Shown piece after piece: positions 35,746 to 48,009 of a stretch of DNA of 64,000 bases (within the stretch, counting starts at the first letter, position 1; each line of letters opens with the position of its first letter). The DNA is from Scleroderma bovista (taxonomy: Eukaryota > Basidiomycota > Agaricomycetes > Boletales > Sclerodermataceae). Under the pieces are notes generated by a model. It was not told the origin of the DNA, searched no databases, and saw only the letters and a list, made by a program, of their open reading frames with translations. The position numbers were made by a program, and so were the translations under genes. The DNA lies in contig JAYMGJ010000284.1 of the NCBI GenBank assembly GCA_037178675.1, positions 38,063-102,062 of the forward strand. Reading direction: 5' to 3'.

Positions 35746-37532
35746 CCTTTCAGAATGCATGCTGGCTTGTGTTATTTGTGGCAGATGTCCGATCCTATAC
35801 ACTCTGAGAGAAATGGCTACTAGTAACCGGGTAAAGTCACCTTGTCTGAAATGCGAAACGTGACGGACAGTGCAACCAGGGACGTTGTCTGGAATGCAAA
35901 ACATGGACACGCACGCCCGGCCAAATGCGTGGAATTTCCGCAGTTATTCCGCTTGATAGGATATGCGACTAACTGGAAGAGGTTATGTAACATAATGCAG
36001 AGTCACGAGTCGCTTGCCAGGGCTCAAGTGTGCAATATGTTAGAGGCGATAATGAGCGATCATTTCCACTATGCCGGGGGAGCAATGGGCTTCAAGGGAA
36101 ATTTGCCGGTGAGACGAGGTGAGCGTGTGGACAATCTTCATCTATGAGCCCTGAATCTCAAAAGACTCCGATTCGAGGTGAGTTTGGTGGTGGTTACAAC
36201 CGAGAATCTGACCCAATCTCAGGAATGGTCCCATGTGACGATCCTTACAAAACAACATTGAGTACGTTATTTACGCGGAACGTGGACTCCGAGTGTTCTC
36301 AGAGAGGGGAAAGTGCGCAACATACCTACTTGTCCAATTTTACTATAGCCGCGCAGGAAAAACAAAGAGACGAATGGGATCGTTCCTACCGTGTACAGAT
36401 AGGGATAGGACCAGTGCATTTGTCGTCGTGACATTTTGTATCCTTCCCAATGCATTACAATAGACTGACAAGCGCTCCCAGCGATTGGCATCTGATGATC
36501 ATCTAGGACAATATTACGGATTTTTAGCACTCTGCAGTAGAATTAGGAAGCTGCATTTCACCGTACCACAAGACTAAGATCATTGGCACAGAGTACGCAC
36601 ACAAACAGATTCCGAAGAGCGGTAGTATCGAATACGGTTGTTGTGTTCTGAATCGGAGTGCTAAGACCGACAACTTGTTGCAGCGGGTTCGGGTCAGTCC
36701 TTAAACGACGCACAAAGAAAACCGGGACGGTGAAGTGAGCCTTTTTTACCTAGCATTTTTGTGCTACTTGACAACGAAACACGACGAATGCAAAATCGCC
36801 TTGCGTGACGCATCTCTTCGACGTCCGAGCATTGCCCAAAGTCTAAGCTCAGCAGCACTGTTTTGTTTTGGTCGCAATTTTACAGTATAAAATGCTCCTC
36901 TCACTGAAAGGTGCATTTTTGCAAACTTGAGCCAAAGGATTGTATATTTGTTGTGTCAGCATTGAAATTGAAACTTCGCTCAAAGTGGGCGGTGTTTGAG
37001 TGGATTTGCACCTGGATCTGGATGGGCCACCCCTGTTTTTTCCCTCACCGCGTTTATTCTGGACCCGCTGTAGTTTTTCTTCACTATGCTCGTTGCATTA
37101 GAGTCCTCTACATCAAGTATGTTATCTTCATCACCGAGCGTGTGCCCGAGGCTGTTGAACTGAAAGACACTGTCCGCGCACAGATTCGAAGTTCCGCTTT
37201 ATGCCCAGGGAGGTAGCTGCTACTTCAACAGATCTGGGCACTATAGGAAAAATAGGAAAATGTAGGCAAGCTTTCAATCTCAACATTTTACGGTATAATT
37301 TTTCTCGTACGGTGTGCCTCATAACACGAGGGCTTAAAGCGGCATTGAGGTATCGACTTTTGTCCGGGAGTACAGAGATGATTCAGAGAGTTAGGGGGTA
37401 GTCTAGGATGTGAACGCGTGGGTGACTTCAATTCGACTGTTGCCATTGACATAACAAAATTGCCAGCTTCTTCCACTTAGCACATATGGTGCCAGATAAA
37501 ACTGCAAGACATCGTTATTTTAACATCATGAT
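35746..37532. other. spacer between prenyltransferase copies 1 and 2
   Basis: Holds the upstream flank of copy 1 (shared with the copy 2 upstream flank) and, at 37140-37330, the worn TMEM184 3' end. No intact gene. A frame at 36911-37216 runs into the relic and is not a real gene. Confidence 0.6.
37140..37330 (+). pseudogene. relic of the TMEM184 gene 3' end
   Basis: Aligns with 34140-34320. In the gene the end encodes PEVVEPDDTVLAH and YAQGGGYYNT. In the relic the same stretch reads PEAVELKDTVRAQ, then loses frame and hits a stop. The 3' trailer also matches. Only the last part of the gene is present, so this is a duplication edge, not a decayed full gene. Confidence 0.7.
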
Positions 37533-38617
37533 CTATGGAATCACCCCAATAGTGCTAGAAATAAATTCCTCGACGAACTCGGTGCCAGGGAACTCGTTTG
37601 CACCATGGAAGTAGTACCAGTACGCTGGAAATAAATGATGCAAGGAGAACCACAACTAATCACCTAGTCAGCAGCTGCTATAATTCGGAGACCAAAAGTA
37701 TCGCTCACGCTGTAGTGTTTGCAAGACTGCCTATCGGCCTCTACAGTGCGATATAGCACGAATCTTGCCCCAACCAGACATCCATAAGCAATGAATGAAG
37801 ATGCGCACAGCCAGTCCAGTTGCCACATAAGGCTAAGGAAAATAGACCATAGCGGCATGGCGAGCCCAATTGCTATACGTGATAAGATGGGGTATAGTAT
37901 GGGGAAGGTGCGCCTTCCTGTCATACGGTCCCCAGAAGCGTCCCTGAAGTCTTGTGCGTGGAGAGTGGAGAAGAACACCGCTACTGTCACTTCAGCAGCG
38001 ATCCGTCCGGTCGGGCTGACCTGCGAGTGATCATGACCTTCATAAAGTCGTGAGCTGCCTTGACGTAGTCCAAGGTAAGACGGCACTTACCTGCAACAAG
38101 TGTTCCGCCTAATTCGCTGAGACCGTACATGACAGCGGCCAGAAGGTTTTTGGAAAATGATTCTCTGTCGCCATCGTGCTCGTTGTACCATGATGTAAAC
38201 AGCAGCATTGTGAGGCTGACCCAAGTCACTTGTGGGCTATAGAGAGTCGAGTATGCTAAGCAGGTCGGGACTAGAGCCCAGCGGAGAATGGTGGCATTGT
38301 GGACAGTAATCCGACCAGAAGGGATCGGTCTAGAAGGCTTGTTAATTTTGTCTTCCTCAGGTGCTTTGATCTGATTCGCCACGTTGAATTGCAGCAAATG
38401 CAGCCAAATCCACAACGTGGTATCGATCAATCGAATGGGACTGGACAAGGGGGCAGCCGCGATGGCAAACAGTGTCTTGTGTAGCCTCAGTATCAAAAGA
38501 CCGTAGGTAGTAAACAACACTTACAACTGGTATTAATGCAATGACGATGTCTGCTTTGGTGAAGAGTAAAATAGTGTACAAATCACTGAAGATCTGGAGA
38601 GGTTTGGATATGGTCAT
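37533..38617 (-). CDS. UbiA-type prenyltransferase, array copy 2
   Basis: Exons (minus) 38525-38617, 38091-38475, 37709-38037 and 37533-37655 give 309 aa. Intron positions and phases are identical to copy 1. Both acidic regions are intact (NQIKAPEED and DFRDASGD). Differences from copy 1 concentrate in the first ~30 residues and the C-terminal end. The third splice uses GTAAGT, the regular donor. TATA box at 38671-38677, 54 bp before the ATG. Presumed membrane prenyltransferase with unknown acceptor. Confidence 0.85.
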
Positions 38618-38670
38618 TTGCTCGCAAAGGAAGTTCAATGTCTTACGAACTTGATGGACTTGTGGAAAGC

Positions 38671-38677
38671 TTTTATA
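38671..38677 (-). promoter_or_regulatory. TATA box of prenyltransferase copy 2
   Basis: TATAAAA on the minus strand, 54 bp upstream of the ATG, in the position conserved across the array. Confidence 0.6.
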
Positions 38678-40224
38678 TTTTTCAGAATGCATGCTAGCCC
38701 TGTGCTGTGTGCATCACCACTCCGGTAGGCATCGACCCGTCCCCGCAATGTTTCGACGCATATGACGAGGCGGCCAGTGCATGGACAAGATGACAGGCAC
38801 CTCAGAGCATCCTGTACCACTTCGGGAGTGGCCACTAACTCGGACAAGGTTACATTCTTCATCCGAACTGTAGGGCTCTGACAGGCAATTCCAGTGGGAT
38901 CTGCGTCGGATCTTTGTTATGCCTCTGGATAGATCTGGCAGCCTACTAGAAATGGTACCGCGACGTAGTGCACAGTTACCCATTGCTTCAGGCCCCCGGA
39001 ATGTACAATGTCAGGGGTGCGATACGCACTTTGTTCTGCAAGTGTCATTGCTACGGGTGCAATAGGCTTCGAAAGATAACCATAATAGCCGTGAGTCACA
39101 AAAGACTCCGACTCAAGGTGAGTTTATAGTGGTACCCTGGACAGTTTCCAACCGAGAACCAATCCCAGAGGTGGCCGACACGCGACAGTCGTTGAAGGGA
39201 CGATCACTGGACACAAAGGAGTTGTTAATGAGAAAAGTGGACTCGGAGATTGCTCGGAGAGGGACAGCGTCCAACTTACCTAGCTATGCAATCTATCCGA
39301 GCCTCCTTCCATTTTGCAGCCGCACAGGAAGGAGGAACGTTCCCAAAAATGTACAGATAAGGATATTCGAATCAGCGCATTTTGCGCGTCATACCATCCT
39401 TCCTGATGTATGGCTCTCTGCAGCCGGCATCGGCCCCAGTCGATCCCGGGGTATTACCGAGAACCCCAGGTTTTTAGCGCTCTGCAGTAGGAATTAGGAA
39501 GTTGCATTTTGCCACACCACACGGTCACTGGCATACGCCACTGCGCCTCTGCGGATTCCGAAGCCAGGCAGCATAGAATACAGTTCTCGAGTTCCGATAC
39601 AGGATAACCGGTGACCTCCCTGTTACAGCTATAGTTCAGATCGAGTCCGTAAACAATGCACAAAGAAAACGGAAGTGAGTTTTTCAGCTCGTGTTTTTTG
39701 AGCCTGACTATTGCTGGACGATTATCGAACTTCAAGGAAATGAGTTTTTGATGATGAATGAATCCAGGCTCCAAGCCGACCGTTGACAGTGAAATGCCAC
39801 GAACGCTCTTGCAAAACGAACACTATCGGAGTTGAGGTAAATCTCTTTTGCAGAAAGGTAAAATGAAAATTTGACATGAATTAATGAGTGGTGTAAGTCA
39901 CATGACCAACCCCTGTCAAAATGTCAAACTACTATGGTGGTCGCCCGCGACTATTAGTCAATCACTGGATCTGTGATAACACCGCGTTACAGGTATTTCA
40001 CAGTGCAAGAGCATTGTGGGCATGTTTTTGGATGCATTTCGAGTGTTTCATTACATAGGTATTGTAACCAGTCGTTATTGTAGGACTGATAGAACAAAGA
40101 ATTTGGCACAGATGGAAATATATAAGTGAAGCTTAGGTGTGAAGCCGAGAGCAAACATCAAAATTTGAAAGATACATCCAAGCCAATAAAAGTATGTACA
40201 TTCGCTGACTGTAGCCTTCCCTCA
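38678..40224. other. spacer between prenyltransferase copies 2 and 3
   Basis: Upstream flank of copy 2, matching that of copy 1 in 39085-39640, then AT-rich sequence (39800-40200) as the 3' flank of copy 3. No gene supported. Confidence 0.55.
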
Positions 40225-41317
40225 TCACGCAACAACAGCGGAGGCACGAGCGAGCAAATTCTCAACAAAGTCGACGCCGGGGTGCTCATTTGCACCGTGG
40301 AAATAGTACCAGTATGCTGGGAATAGGTGGTGCAAGGAGAACCACGTCTAATGAGATGATTGAGCGAGTTTCTCTAGGTTTCAGCAATACTACTTACGCT
40401 GTAGTATTTGCAAGACAATTTGTCGGCAGCTACGGTGCGATAGAGCATGAATCTTGCCCCAACGACGGATCCATAGGCAATGAAAGCAGCTGCGCACAAC
40501 CAGTCAAGTTTCCACATGAAGCTGAGGAAGATGGACCACAGTGGAATGGCCAATCCAATTGCTACACGAGATGCAACGGGGAAGAGAATTGGGAAGGTGC
40601 GCCTTCCTGTTAGGCGATCTCCAGAAGCGTCTTTGAAGTCTTGGGCGTGGAGAGTCGACGAAAACACTGCGACCGTCACTTCAGCAGCAATCCGTCCTGT
40701 CGGACTGATCTGGGTATGATCGCGCCCTGGATAAGCAGTGAGATACACAATTACAATTCGAGGAACAAGGCCTAGTACCTGCAACAAGGATTCCACCAAG
40801 CTCTAGGCAACCATACATGATTGCAGTGAGAAGGTTCTTTGAAAATGATTCTTTGTCGCCACCATGCTCGTTGTACCACGTTGTGAACAACAGCATAGTA
40901 AGGCTGACCCATGTCAGTTGTGGGCTGTAGAGGGCCGAGTACGCTAGGCAGATCGGGACTAGGGTCCAACGGAGGATAGTAGCATTGGCCACCGTGATCC
41001 GGCCAGAGGGGATGGGCCTAGAAGGCTTATTGATTTTGTCTTCCTCAGGTGCTTTGATCTGATTTGCCACATTGAATTGCAGTAAGTGCAACCAAACCCA
41101 GAATGTAGTGTCTATCAGCCTAATGGGACTGGACAAGGGGGCAGCAGCGATGGCAAACAGTGTCTGGAACAAGTACCTCAGTAATACAAGCTGATCATTG
41201 ACCAGCTGTACTCACCACCGGTATCAGACAAATCCTGATATCAGACCTAGTGAAGAGGAAAACGGTGTACAGGTCGCTGAAAGCGTTGCGAGGTTGAAGT
41301 GACTTAGTAATAGCCAT
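40225..41317 (-). CDS. UbiA-type prenyltransferase, array copy 3
   Basis: Exons (minus) 41216-41317, 40779-41163, 40398-40726 and 40225-40347 give 312 aa, three codons longer than copy 2 at the N-terminus. It is the most diverged of the three: the third intron has wholly different sequence and a GTACTA donor, and the DFKDASGD region differs slightly. Both acidic regions remain. The frame is open and TATAAAG lies at 41373-41379, 56 bp before the ATG. Function as for the other copies. Confidence 0.84.
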
Positions 41318-41372
41318 TGTAGGGAACTCAGTACGTCTGGGACAGTGACGAGTTCACGAAGAAATATTGAGA

Positions 41373-41379
41373 CTTTATA
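41373..41379 (-). promoter_or_regulatory. TATA box of prenyltransferase copy 3
   Basis: TATAAAG on the minus strand, 56 bp upstream of the ATG. Confidence 0.6.
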
Positions 41380-44300
41380 CGATCCAGTAGACATGGTACC
41401 TGTCTGTGCGATTTAAATCTCCATTCATACCGGAACAGATGCATACACCGGAGGCACATCAACAGATTCAATAAGGTGGTAAGGTGGCAAAAGAGCCACA
41501 CTGGTGAAGGGATGGACCATTAGCCGAAACCGACAACCAGCCCGGCTAAGGAATAATCTGAGAACGTTGACATCCCGTGAGCATATGGCTATACAAGGTC
41601 CCAAATGAGGTAGGAGATCCCCAGTCGAAGAAAACAGCAATGTAGGCTTATATAAGCAGGCGATGGACACGGATAAACGTACCAGTGCTGTACCATAAGT
41701 ATGAAGTTATCTCTGGAACGTATTTGAGAACGTTATGTAAACAGAAGCCTTTGACCAGTTGGCTCCAGTCTTATCAGATCTAATTGATAATCAACGAGTC
41801 CCGGATCAGACTCGTGATCAGCACATGAGTTGAATAATGATGCTGGTTCAACTTACTAAGTTATTCTCTTCGCGATCTATTTTCAATTCGCCCAAAGATG
41901 GATATCCCCCAAAATCGCGGAAAAAAATCCGGCCCGAGCTGTACTATGCTGTACAACAACTTCGGCGCCATGGTCAGTCGGCAGTCACAGAAAAGTCACA
42001 GAAAAGTCACAGATAGTCACGGGTGCCGAATGCAAACTCCGCTCGGCACCATGAGACTGTGTAACTACGAATTATATTGGCTATACTGTACTAGGTAGAC
42101 GGAAAGGTATGACAAGCCTGAATGTCAGCATTTACACTGGACTGTGGCTGCCCGTCCAACGAGTGGGAATCTTGAGGGAGGAGAGCGGGTCCGTGATACG
42201 AAATTCAATACTTCCGATGTGTGAGATGGAGTATTTTGAGTCGGTGCGGAAAGTTCCACTCCAGCTTGGGAAAGTGCCGAAAAAAACACCAGTCAAGTCA
42301 ACGAAGACATCCTCTTGCGCAGATGTCGATATCTGCTGCTTCTATCATACTTCTTTACAGGCGTGGTGAGTTCCCAACCGGCAGTCACTAAGATTTGTAC
42401 GAGGTACCTGAAGAAGGTCACACTGAGAGCAAAGACATGGAAAGAACAATTGAAACATACATTTTGTGCACTGGCAGCAGCAGAGACCGACAAAGACCAT
42501 TTGCAAGGCCATTGAAAGCTACCTGTAAGGCTGTATCCGCGTCTCATAAATGGGATCGGAGGTCGCCCGCTGCTTGCCTGATCAGTCATTACCTCCCTTT
42601 AACCTGCGAAGGCGTAGCGATGCCATCCCCACTCACCGCAGCGAGGCGGCTGCGATGGCCAGTGACGTCGGCACCTGCTCACTGTTCACTGTAACTTCAA
42701 ACTCAGCCAGTCGGCAAGTGACACTTGAGTGACACAGACGTGACGACCAACTTTTTAGCTATCTCACTCATTTCTGCTTCAATTAGCTTCGTTCGACCTC
42801 GCAGCGCCCCCAAACATGCACTAGATGTAATGTAGTTGTGTAGACAATGGAAATTCTGTGTATTTTGTAGAAGTGCCGACTGACCATGGCGCCGAAGTTG
42901 TTGTACAGCATAGTATAGATACAGCCAGTCTCGGAAGTTACCGGTTATCACTGAATGACAGCCTGCATGGAATACCATTGCTGAATGAACTTCACCCGAT
43001 CAGCCAAATTCTATTCAGAGACTCCGGTAGTTGGCCGTAACAGGCCGGACATATCAGCCGAAAGTCTTCGAGCAAGTTCACAAGTTGAATGCCCACCTTC
43101 CTTGTATCTCTGACGCATCGGACGACACGGATGCAGCTAGTTTGAAGGGCGCCGAGAAGTAATAGATGATCCATTGCCGGGTGCCTTACGGGGTTGGACG
43201 AGACTTGTAACGGATTGAAATCATTACGCGGCACCAGAATTCTGCTAAATCGCCACGTTGATGCTGTACCAGTTGAGGATGTGGTCTGAACTGGATAAAT
43301 CCGGAGTGAGTTAAGCGCCATAAAAAACCTGTCCTCTGCTGTTGCATAACCTTGACGCTGTAATAGTAACCTCGTTAATGCGAAGTTAGCGTGGTAAGCA
43401 AAAACCTGTGAATGATGCACGTTCTAGGGGTACATAACGTTCCAGCGCTCATCATGGATGCCTGGACCCATCTGTGCCAATATGAGAACAAGGGGCACTA
43501 TACAAAGCATACGGCAGTGATGACATGCATAGAAGTGTATCGGTGTCGGAACCATCCCTCCCGTTAAATAACAATGGCTTCGTGCATGATAGAATGGAAA
43601 GCAAAGGTTGCTCGTACCGTGTCGTCGCAAGGATGAATACTCTACACCCTTGAAAACGGAGAAGTCCACACAGAACTAGCTGTGCAAGGTGGACATTGAT
43701 GCGATGATAACGGACCTCGAACAGTGGATAACCCAACCATGTACCTTGGAAGTCTCCGGCTATCAGCGACACCACGTCGCAGTACGAGCTGTAGACCCCC
43801 CATACCATCTAGATAAAAGCGCATTGCCACAACTTCGAGGCGCTGAGGCTTTGCACGTCTGTGTCGCTGGCGTTAATTTGAGATGTCCGATCATATAGGA
43901 TGCACGGAATCCGCATGGTTGCCTACACTACACTTTCGGCATTACCCACCAATGTGTAGTGTCGGAGACCTAAACTCTTGCACCTGGGGTTCTGCAAATT
44001 CCGTACGGTCCAAGACTGGCTAGAAACTTCGCTTCTTCGGACTAGGGCGTCCAGTGAAATGGGTGAGTCGTACGCCTGTATCCAAATGGTTGCCATGGAC
44101 TTGAAGGAAAGCAGGTACTTCACAACTGGATGTAGCAGAGGTGAACGGATCAAGACAGTGGCATACCTTACCCAGCTGAAGCCCCGGTTTGGGTGATAAT
44201 TGTACCCCACAACATGGAGTAAACCCACTGATAGTGCTTCCAATGCCTTGAGCGACCAGCCTGAAACGTGGAGAAGTCTACTCCGTTGTTCGTTGCTGCG

Positions 44301-44463
44301 AGACTGGCCCCTCATAGTTCCAGATTTGGTAAATGCGGTCATTTCCGAGCAGCGGCTATGCATTTCACCATGATGCAACGCCACCTTCGCGCAGTCCAGC
44401 TCGCACCACCAACCACCACCACATCTACCGTTCGACGGGTGGCGGAGTCGGACACTATCCATC
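41380..44463. other. 3-kb intergenic region with a candidate transposon
   Basis: Contains the inverted-repeat element (separate entry). 42920-44463 shows many frames, among them a 248-codon minus-strand frame (43923-44669) that runs antisense into Pil1 exon 1; none has a recognisable domain. Confidence 0.5.
41942..42915. mobile_element. candidate non-autonomous DNA transposon (MITE-like) with 42-bp perfect inverted ends
   Basis: 41942-41983 and 42874-42915 are perfect reverse complements over 42 bp (TACTATGCTG... at each outer end). Taking the outermost TA as a target-site duplication leaves 40-bp inverted ends starting CTATGC, as in Tc1/mariner-like elements. The ~890-bp interior has no transposase frame, so it would depend on an enzyme elsewhere. 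Just inside the left end is a short direct repeat of AGTCACAGAA (about three units, 41984-42012). The TA reading is not proof, because TA is its own reverse complement and could be part of the repeat. Confidence 0.6.
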
Positions 44464-47400
44464 ATGTTCAAGTCGGCAGCGACAAAGATCGCACACAACA
44501 CGACAATCCCAGCATTGGCTGGCACTAATCCCGACCTTCGCCCGCTCCAAGACCTTATTACTGCTGAGAAGACTCTCCTTGTGTCGTGCGTAACACTTAA
44601 CGAGGTGCTACCTGCAGAAACTGAACCTCTCCTTTCCAGACTGCAGAGGCTGAGCACTGATCTCACCAAGGCGTCCGAGGCACTTCGAATTTGGGGTCAA
44701 GGAGAGGGGGATGATCTCGGAGTGCGCCGACCACTAGACTTGCACGAGGAAAGCTAACGTCTGTCCAGGACATCCTTACCGCATCGACTGCGTTACTTTC
44801 GCACTTCTCTGGTGCCGTCTCTACCTGGGCGTCTCTACACCATACAGTCCGTGATAACATGAAAGCAATCCGTACTCGCGAAGAAGGTCTCGATGATCTC
44901 CGTCGTCGAAGGAGGCGTTTGGGTTCCTCAGCGGAGTCAGCAGAAAAGAAATTAAACAAAATGAGTTCTGAGCACAAGAGTTTCGGAACCCAAACCGAGA
45001 CGTTGAACAGGCTAAGGGAGGAAATCCGCGGTATGGATGGGGATATCGTTCGTGAGGAAGCAGCATTAGGTGATCTCAAGAGAAAGTGCTCCAAGAACTG
45101 GATGACACTCAAGTTTGGTGGGTTGGTCGAATGCTGTGAAAAAGGAATTGTTCGTGTCCGAAATCATTATCTCCTTGCACTTCATTATGCTCACCACACT
45201 GCCATACACAGATCGTGGGAGACATGGGGAAATGTATTATTAACGTAGATCTTCCACCCTTTCCCCGGACATCCTTACTCAAATCTGCTTCAGGAAATCT
45301 CTGATAATGTCACCACACCTGGATTCCTGAGACCTCCCTACACTTCCCGGAGTCGTGTAAACGATTGTGTCGCTGAGACTCAACGTGCTGTCTCTCAAGT
45401 TAAATTCTCAGGCGCGCCTTCAGAGGACAGACGTGCTCCTCCAGTGTTCGAGGATACTCCGGCTTTACCCCCTCACGTTACTGCGCAGCCTATCGATGCC
45501 CCACCTCTTGGTAGTGACCTTACAATAAACATGAGCGGGTACAGTTCTCACCCCCCTGTGCGTCCTTTCTTTCGTTCTTATTACTGCGAGGCACAGCACT
45601 AATCCTTCCCTTTACAGAGGAAGCGGTCCACATCCATAGACGAACTCGGAGCCCATCGCGTGGTGCAGTCTGCGCAGGCCTCCACTCTCCCAGCTCGCGG
45701 TCGCGACCCCGCTCCAGGTCCAGATAATATCCGGCCTTTGTCATTATCGACAATTGGAAACGGAGGTACCGGAGCGGAGCCGTCGTTAATGGCGTCCATC
45801 ACCGATGCTCTTTCAAGGTCCCAACGGGGGGACTCGATTGATCAAACGACGTCGATCGGTCACTCCTCCATTGATCCGGTACTGAAATACGAGCCTGTGA
45901 CGGTTAGCGAGGGCCATGGTAGGACAAGCGATGACAGAAGTTCAGGACAAAAACGCGCCACCAGACGGAGTACTTCCCCTCCGGTTCTCCCGCCTGGTGC
46001 CGCACCTGCTGCAGTAAGAGCCTGGGATGATGGCTCCGGTCAGGGTGAGGACGGTGCTCATTCTGATCATCCCACGTCGTCGAGCGAGCGTGCTTCACAG
46101 CAACGTATTTCTCCTTTGGAAGCGGATGGGGAAGAAGAGGTCGGCTTAGCATACGACCAAGATGATGCGTCTCCGGAGGCTGAGGAGGTAAAAGATAACG
46201 ATGACAAACAGTCTAAAATCGGTGGAGAATCGTCTTCAGAGGGTGAACACGAACATGCCGCAAATGCAAGAACACTCATAATACCTACAACCAACATGCA
46301 GACTCCGATTTCAGCCACTCCATCTATGCAATCCAATGTTCCGGGAACAATGACTCTGGACAATGAAGCATCTAACAAGTCCAATGTAAGATCACACTCA
46401 CACTCACGAGGCGGAAGTCAACACCGAATTCACCGTGTCCCGCCACCAACTTTGGACACTAACTCCACGAACACGAATCAGTCATCACTACCTTTGGAAA
46501 ACCCATATGAGGTACATTCCACTGAATTTATAAGCAGGGACGATGCAAACGATGAACATGCGCGAAATGCCGCTGCTGCCCGCGAGGTCTCTCGCGAGTT
46601 TGACGCTCTAACCTGGGCTGCAGTCTCCCCCGCCAACGCTTACGTCTCTCCACAGAAGACTCCGCAACCCTCACAGGGACCAAGGCCTGCATCTCGTCAG
46701 CCGTCGTATGAATACTCACCAATATCGCCCAACCGTTCGCCAACCTCACTTGTCCAGGCGACCCAAGAACCATTATCACCCCTTGCGCCGCCGACCGCAC
46801 CTTTCACTGATGGTACTGTTTCTCCCACACGGCCAACAGCATCCCCACTTGAGAGACCCTTACCAGCATACGGTGATAACCGTACCCCTCTTCCAAGTCC
46901 CGGAGTTGCATCACGTGGCTCGTCACCCTTCCCGCAAGCAACCTCTCCCCGCCCTCCTCAGCTCGATACACCCGGAGCAGGGAGCGGAGCTAGCACTGGT
47001 CAACGATCTCCCATCTACCGCACACCGCCCGAGTATGCCAGACCTGCGCCGCCCTTCTCTTCCGCCGCCATGTCCCGCTCCACCTCGTCGCTCAATGGCA
47101 GCGGAGGCCCTGGGACTCCTCGTACGATCTCTGCCGCTGCGTTCCGGCGCCAGCAACAAGGACGATCCCCGAGCAACGGCGGTCCGCCTGACGCGTTGGG
47201 GCCTGCAGATACGAGCCCTTTGGTGCTTCGCCGGCAGTCGCCTGTTCCGGCTGTTCCACCGAAGAACACCGCGCCGACGAGGCGGCTGTCTGTGGTCAAT
47301 CCTGACCCGTATATGGCAAGTGACGACGAGGGCGACTTCGACTACATCGCTGCGTATGCTAGCTCTACCGTTGAAGGGGATGCAGGGCGCAGTGGGCATG

Positions 47401-47477
47401 GTCATAGCTCAAGCCACAGCCAGAGTATGGGATCGGGCGGAGGGTATGGAGCTGGGAAGTACGTGAGTGAACTTTGA
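44464..47477 (+). CDS. PIL1: eisosome core component Pil1/Lsp1 (BAR-domain protein) with a long C-terminal tail
   Basis: Exons 44464-44585, 44640-44721, 44769-45149, 45212-45244, 45294-45538 and 45620-47477 give 906 aa. The N-terminal ~265 residues follow yeast Pil1 closely: FKSAATKIAHNTTIPALAG, NPDLRPLQDLITAEK, DLTKASEALRIWGQGEGDDLG, then AIRTREEGLDDLRRRRR and AEKKLNKM, TLNRLREEIRGMDGDI and LKFGGLVECCEKG. This is the banana-shaped BAR dimer that binds PI(4,5)P2 and builds eisosomes under the plasma membrane. Known Pil1/Lsp1 of yeast are ~340 aa. Here some 600 residues of Ser/Pro-rich disordered sequence follow, ending in a His/Gly/Ser-rich stretch. The fourth exon is only 33 nt. The last intron ends at ACAGAG to keep frame. 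Confidence 0.92.
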
Positions 47478-48009
47478 TGGGTATGACTTCTTATTTCCCC
47501 TATTATCGTTGTTTTTTTTGTGGACCCGTGGCAGGATGACGTTTTAATCCTGATGGGCTCCTCCCCCTTGCACGGAGGTATGGACATTGATCAGGCCCAG
47601 GGTATTGACTTCCACATGCATAACTTCTTATTCTCTAACAAGTTGGTTAGTAATTCATTCGCCCTTTCGCCCTTGTGTCGCTATGGTATACATGAATTGT
47701 TGTCCTTGTGCAGGTGAACTTTTGTGTTTTTGTCCCGTTGCTAGTGCAACAATGTAAACGTAGCCATGGACTTGCCTGTTTGATCAAAAGGGGCATTCTT
47801 CTCTTCCGCCAGTTGTGGCCGTTCCACAAGTGCTGGTGGTCATCGGAACGACGATGAACGATGATGGTGACGAATGTTGTCGTTGCCGGTTTCAACACGG
47901 ATCCCACCTGGTGCTGCGGAGCGCCTTCGCCAAAGCTAGAATTCCATACTCGAAATACAAAACTGCAGAATATATGGGGTACAACAAGGAGCTAGTGTTA
48001 AAAATGTCC
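47478..48009. other. intergenic between convergent genes
   Basis: 3' flanks of Pil1 (+) and the small gene at 48010 (-). Contains a T8 run near 47511. No gene seen. Confidence 0.5.

Larger units (their letters stand above)
34140..39700. repeat. tandem duplication carrying a prenyltransferase gene and a scrap of the TMEM184 3' end
   Basis: The end of the TMEM184 coding region and its 3' flank (34140-34330) recurs in worn form at 37140-37330, including GACACTGTCC, TTATGC and the trailer TTACGGTATAATTT. Prenyltransferase copies 1 and 2 follow at matching distances. Their upstream flanks also match: 36145-36700 against 39085-39640 share CAAAAGACTCCGA, CTCTGCAGTAG and AGATTCCGAAG-type blocks. Unit length is about 3.0 kb. 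Copy 3 (40225-41317) lacks a visible scrap, so it is either older or arose differently. Confidence 0.75.

Noticed and set aside
42000..44200. Possible transposase inside or beside the inverted-repeat element
   Set aside because: No frame longer than ~140 codons and no DDE-type pattern seen; the element is treated as non-autonomous.
43923..44669. 248-codon open frame on the minus strand
   Set aside because: It runs antisense through Pil1 exon 1, shows no domain, and its length is plausibly chance in a GC-balanced region.
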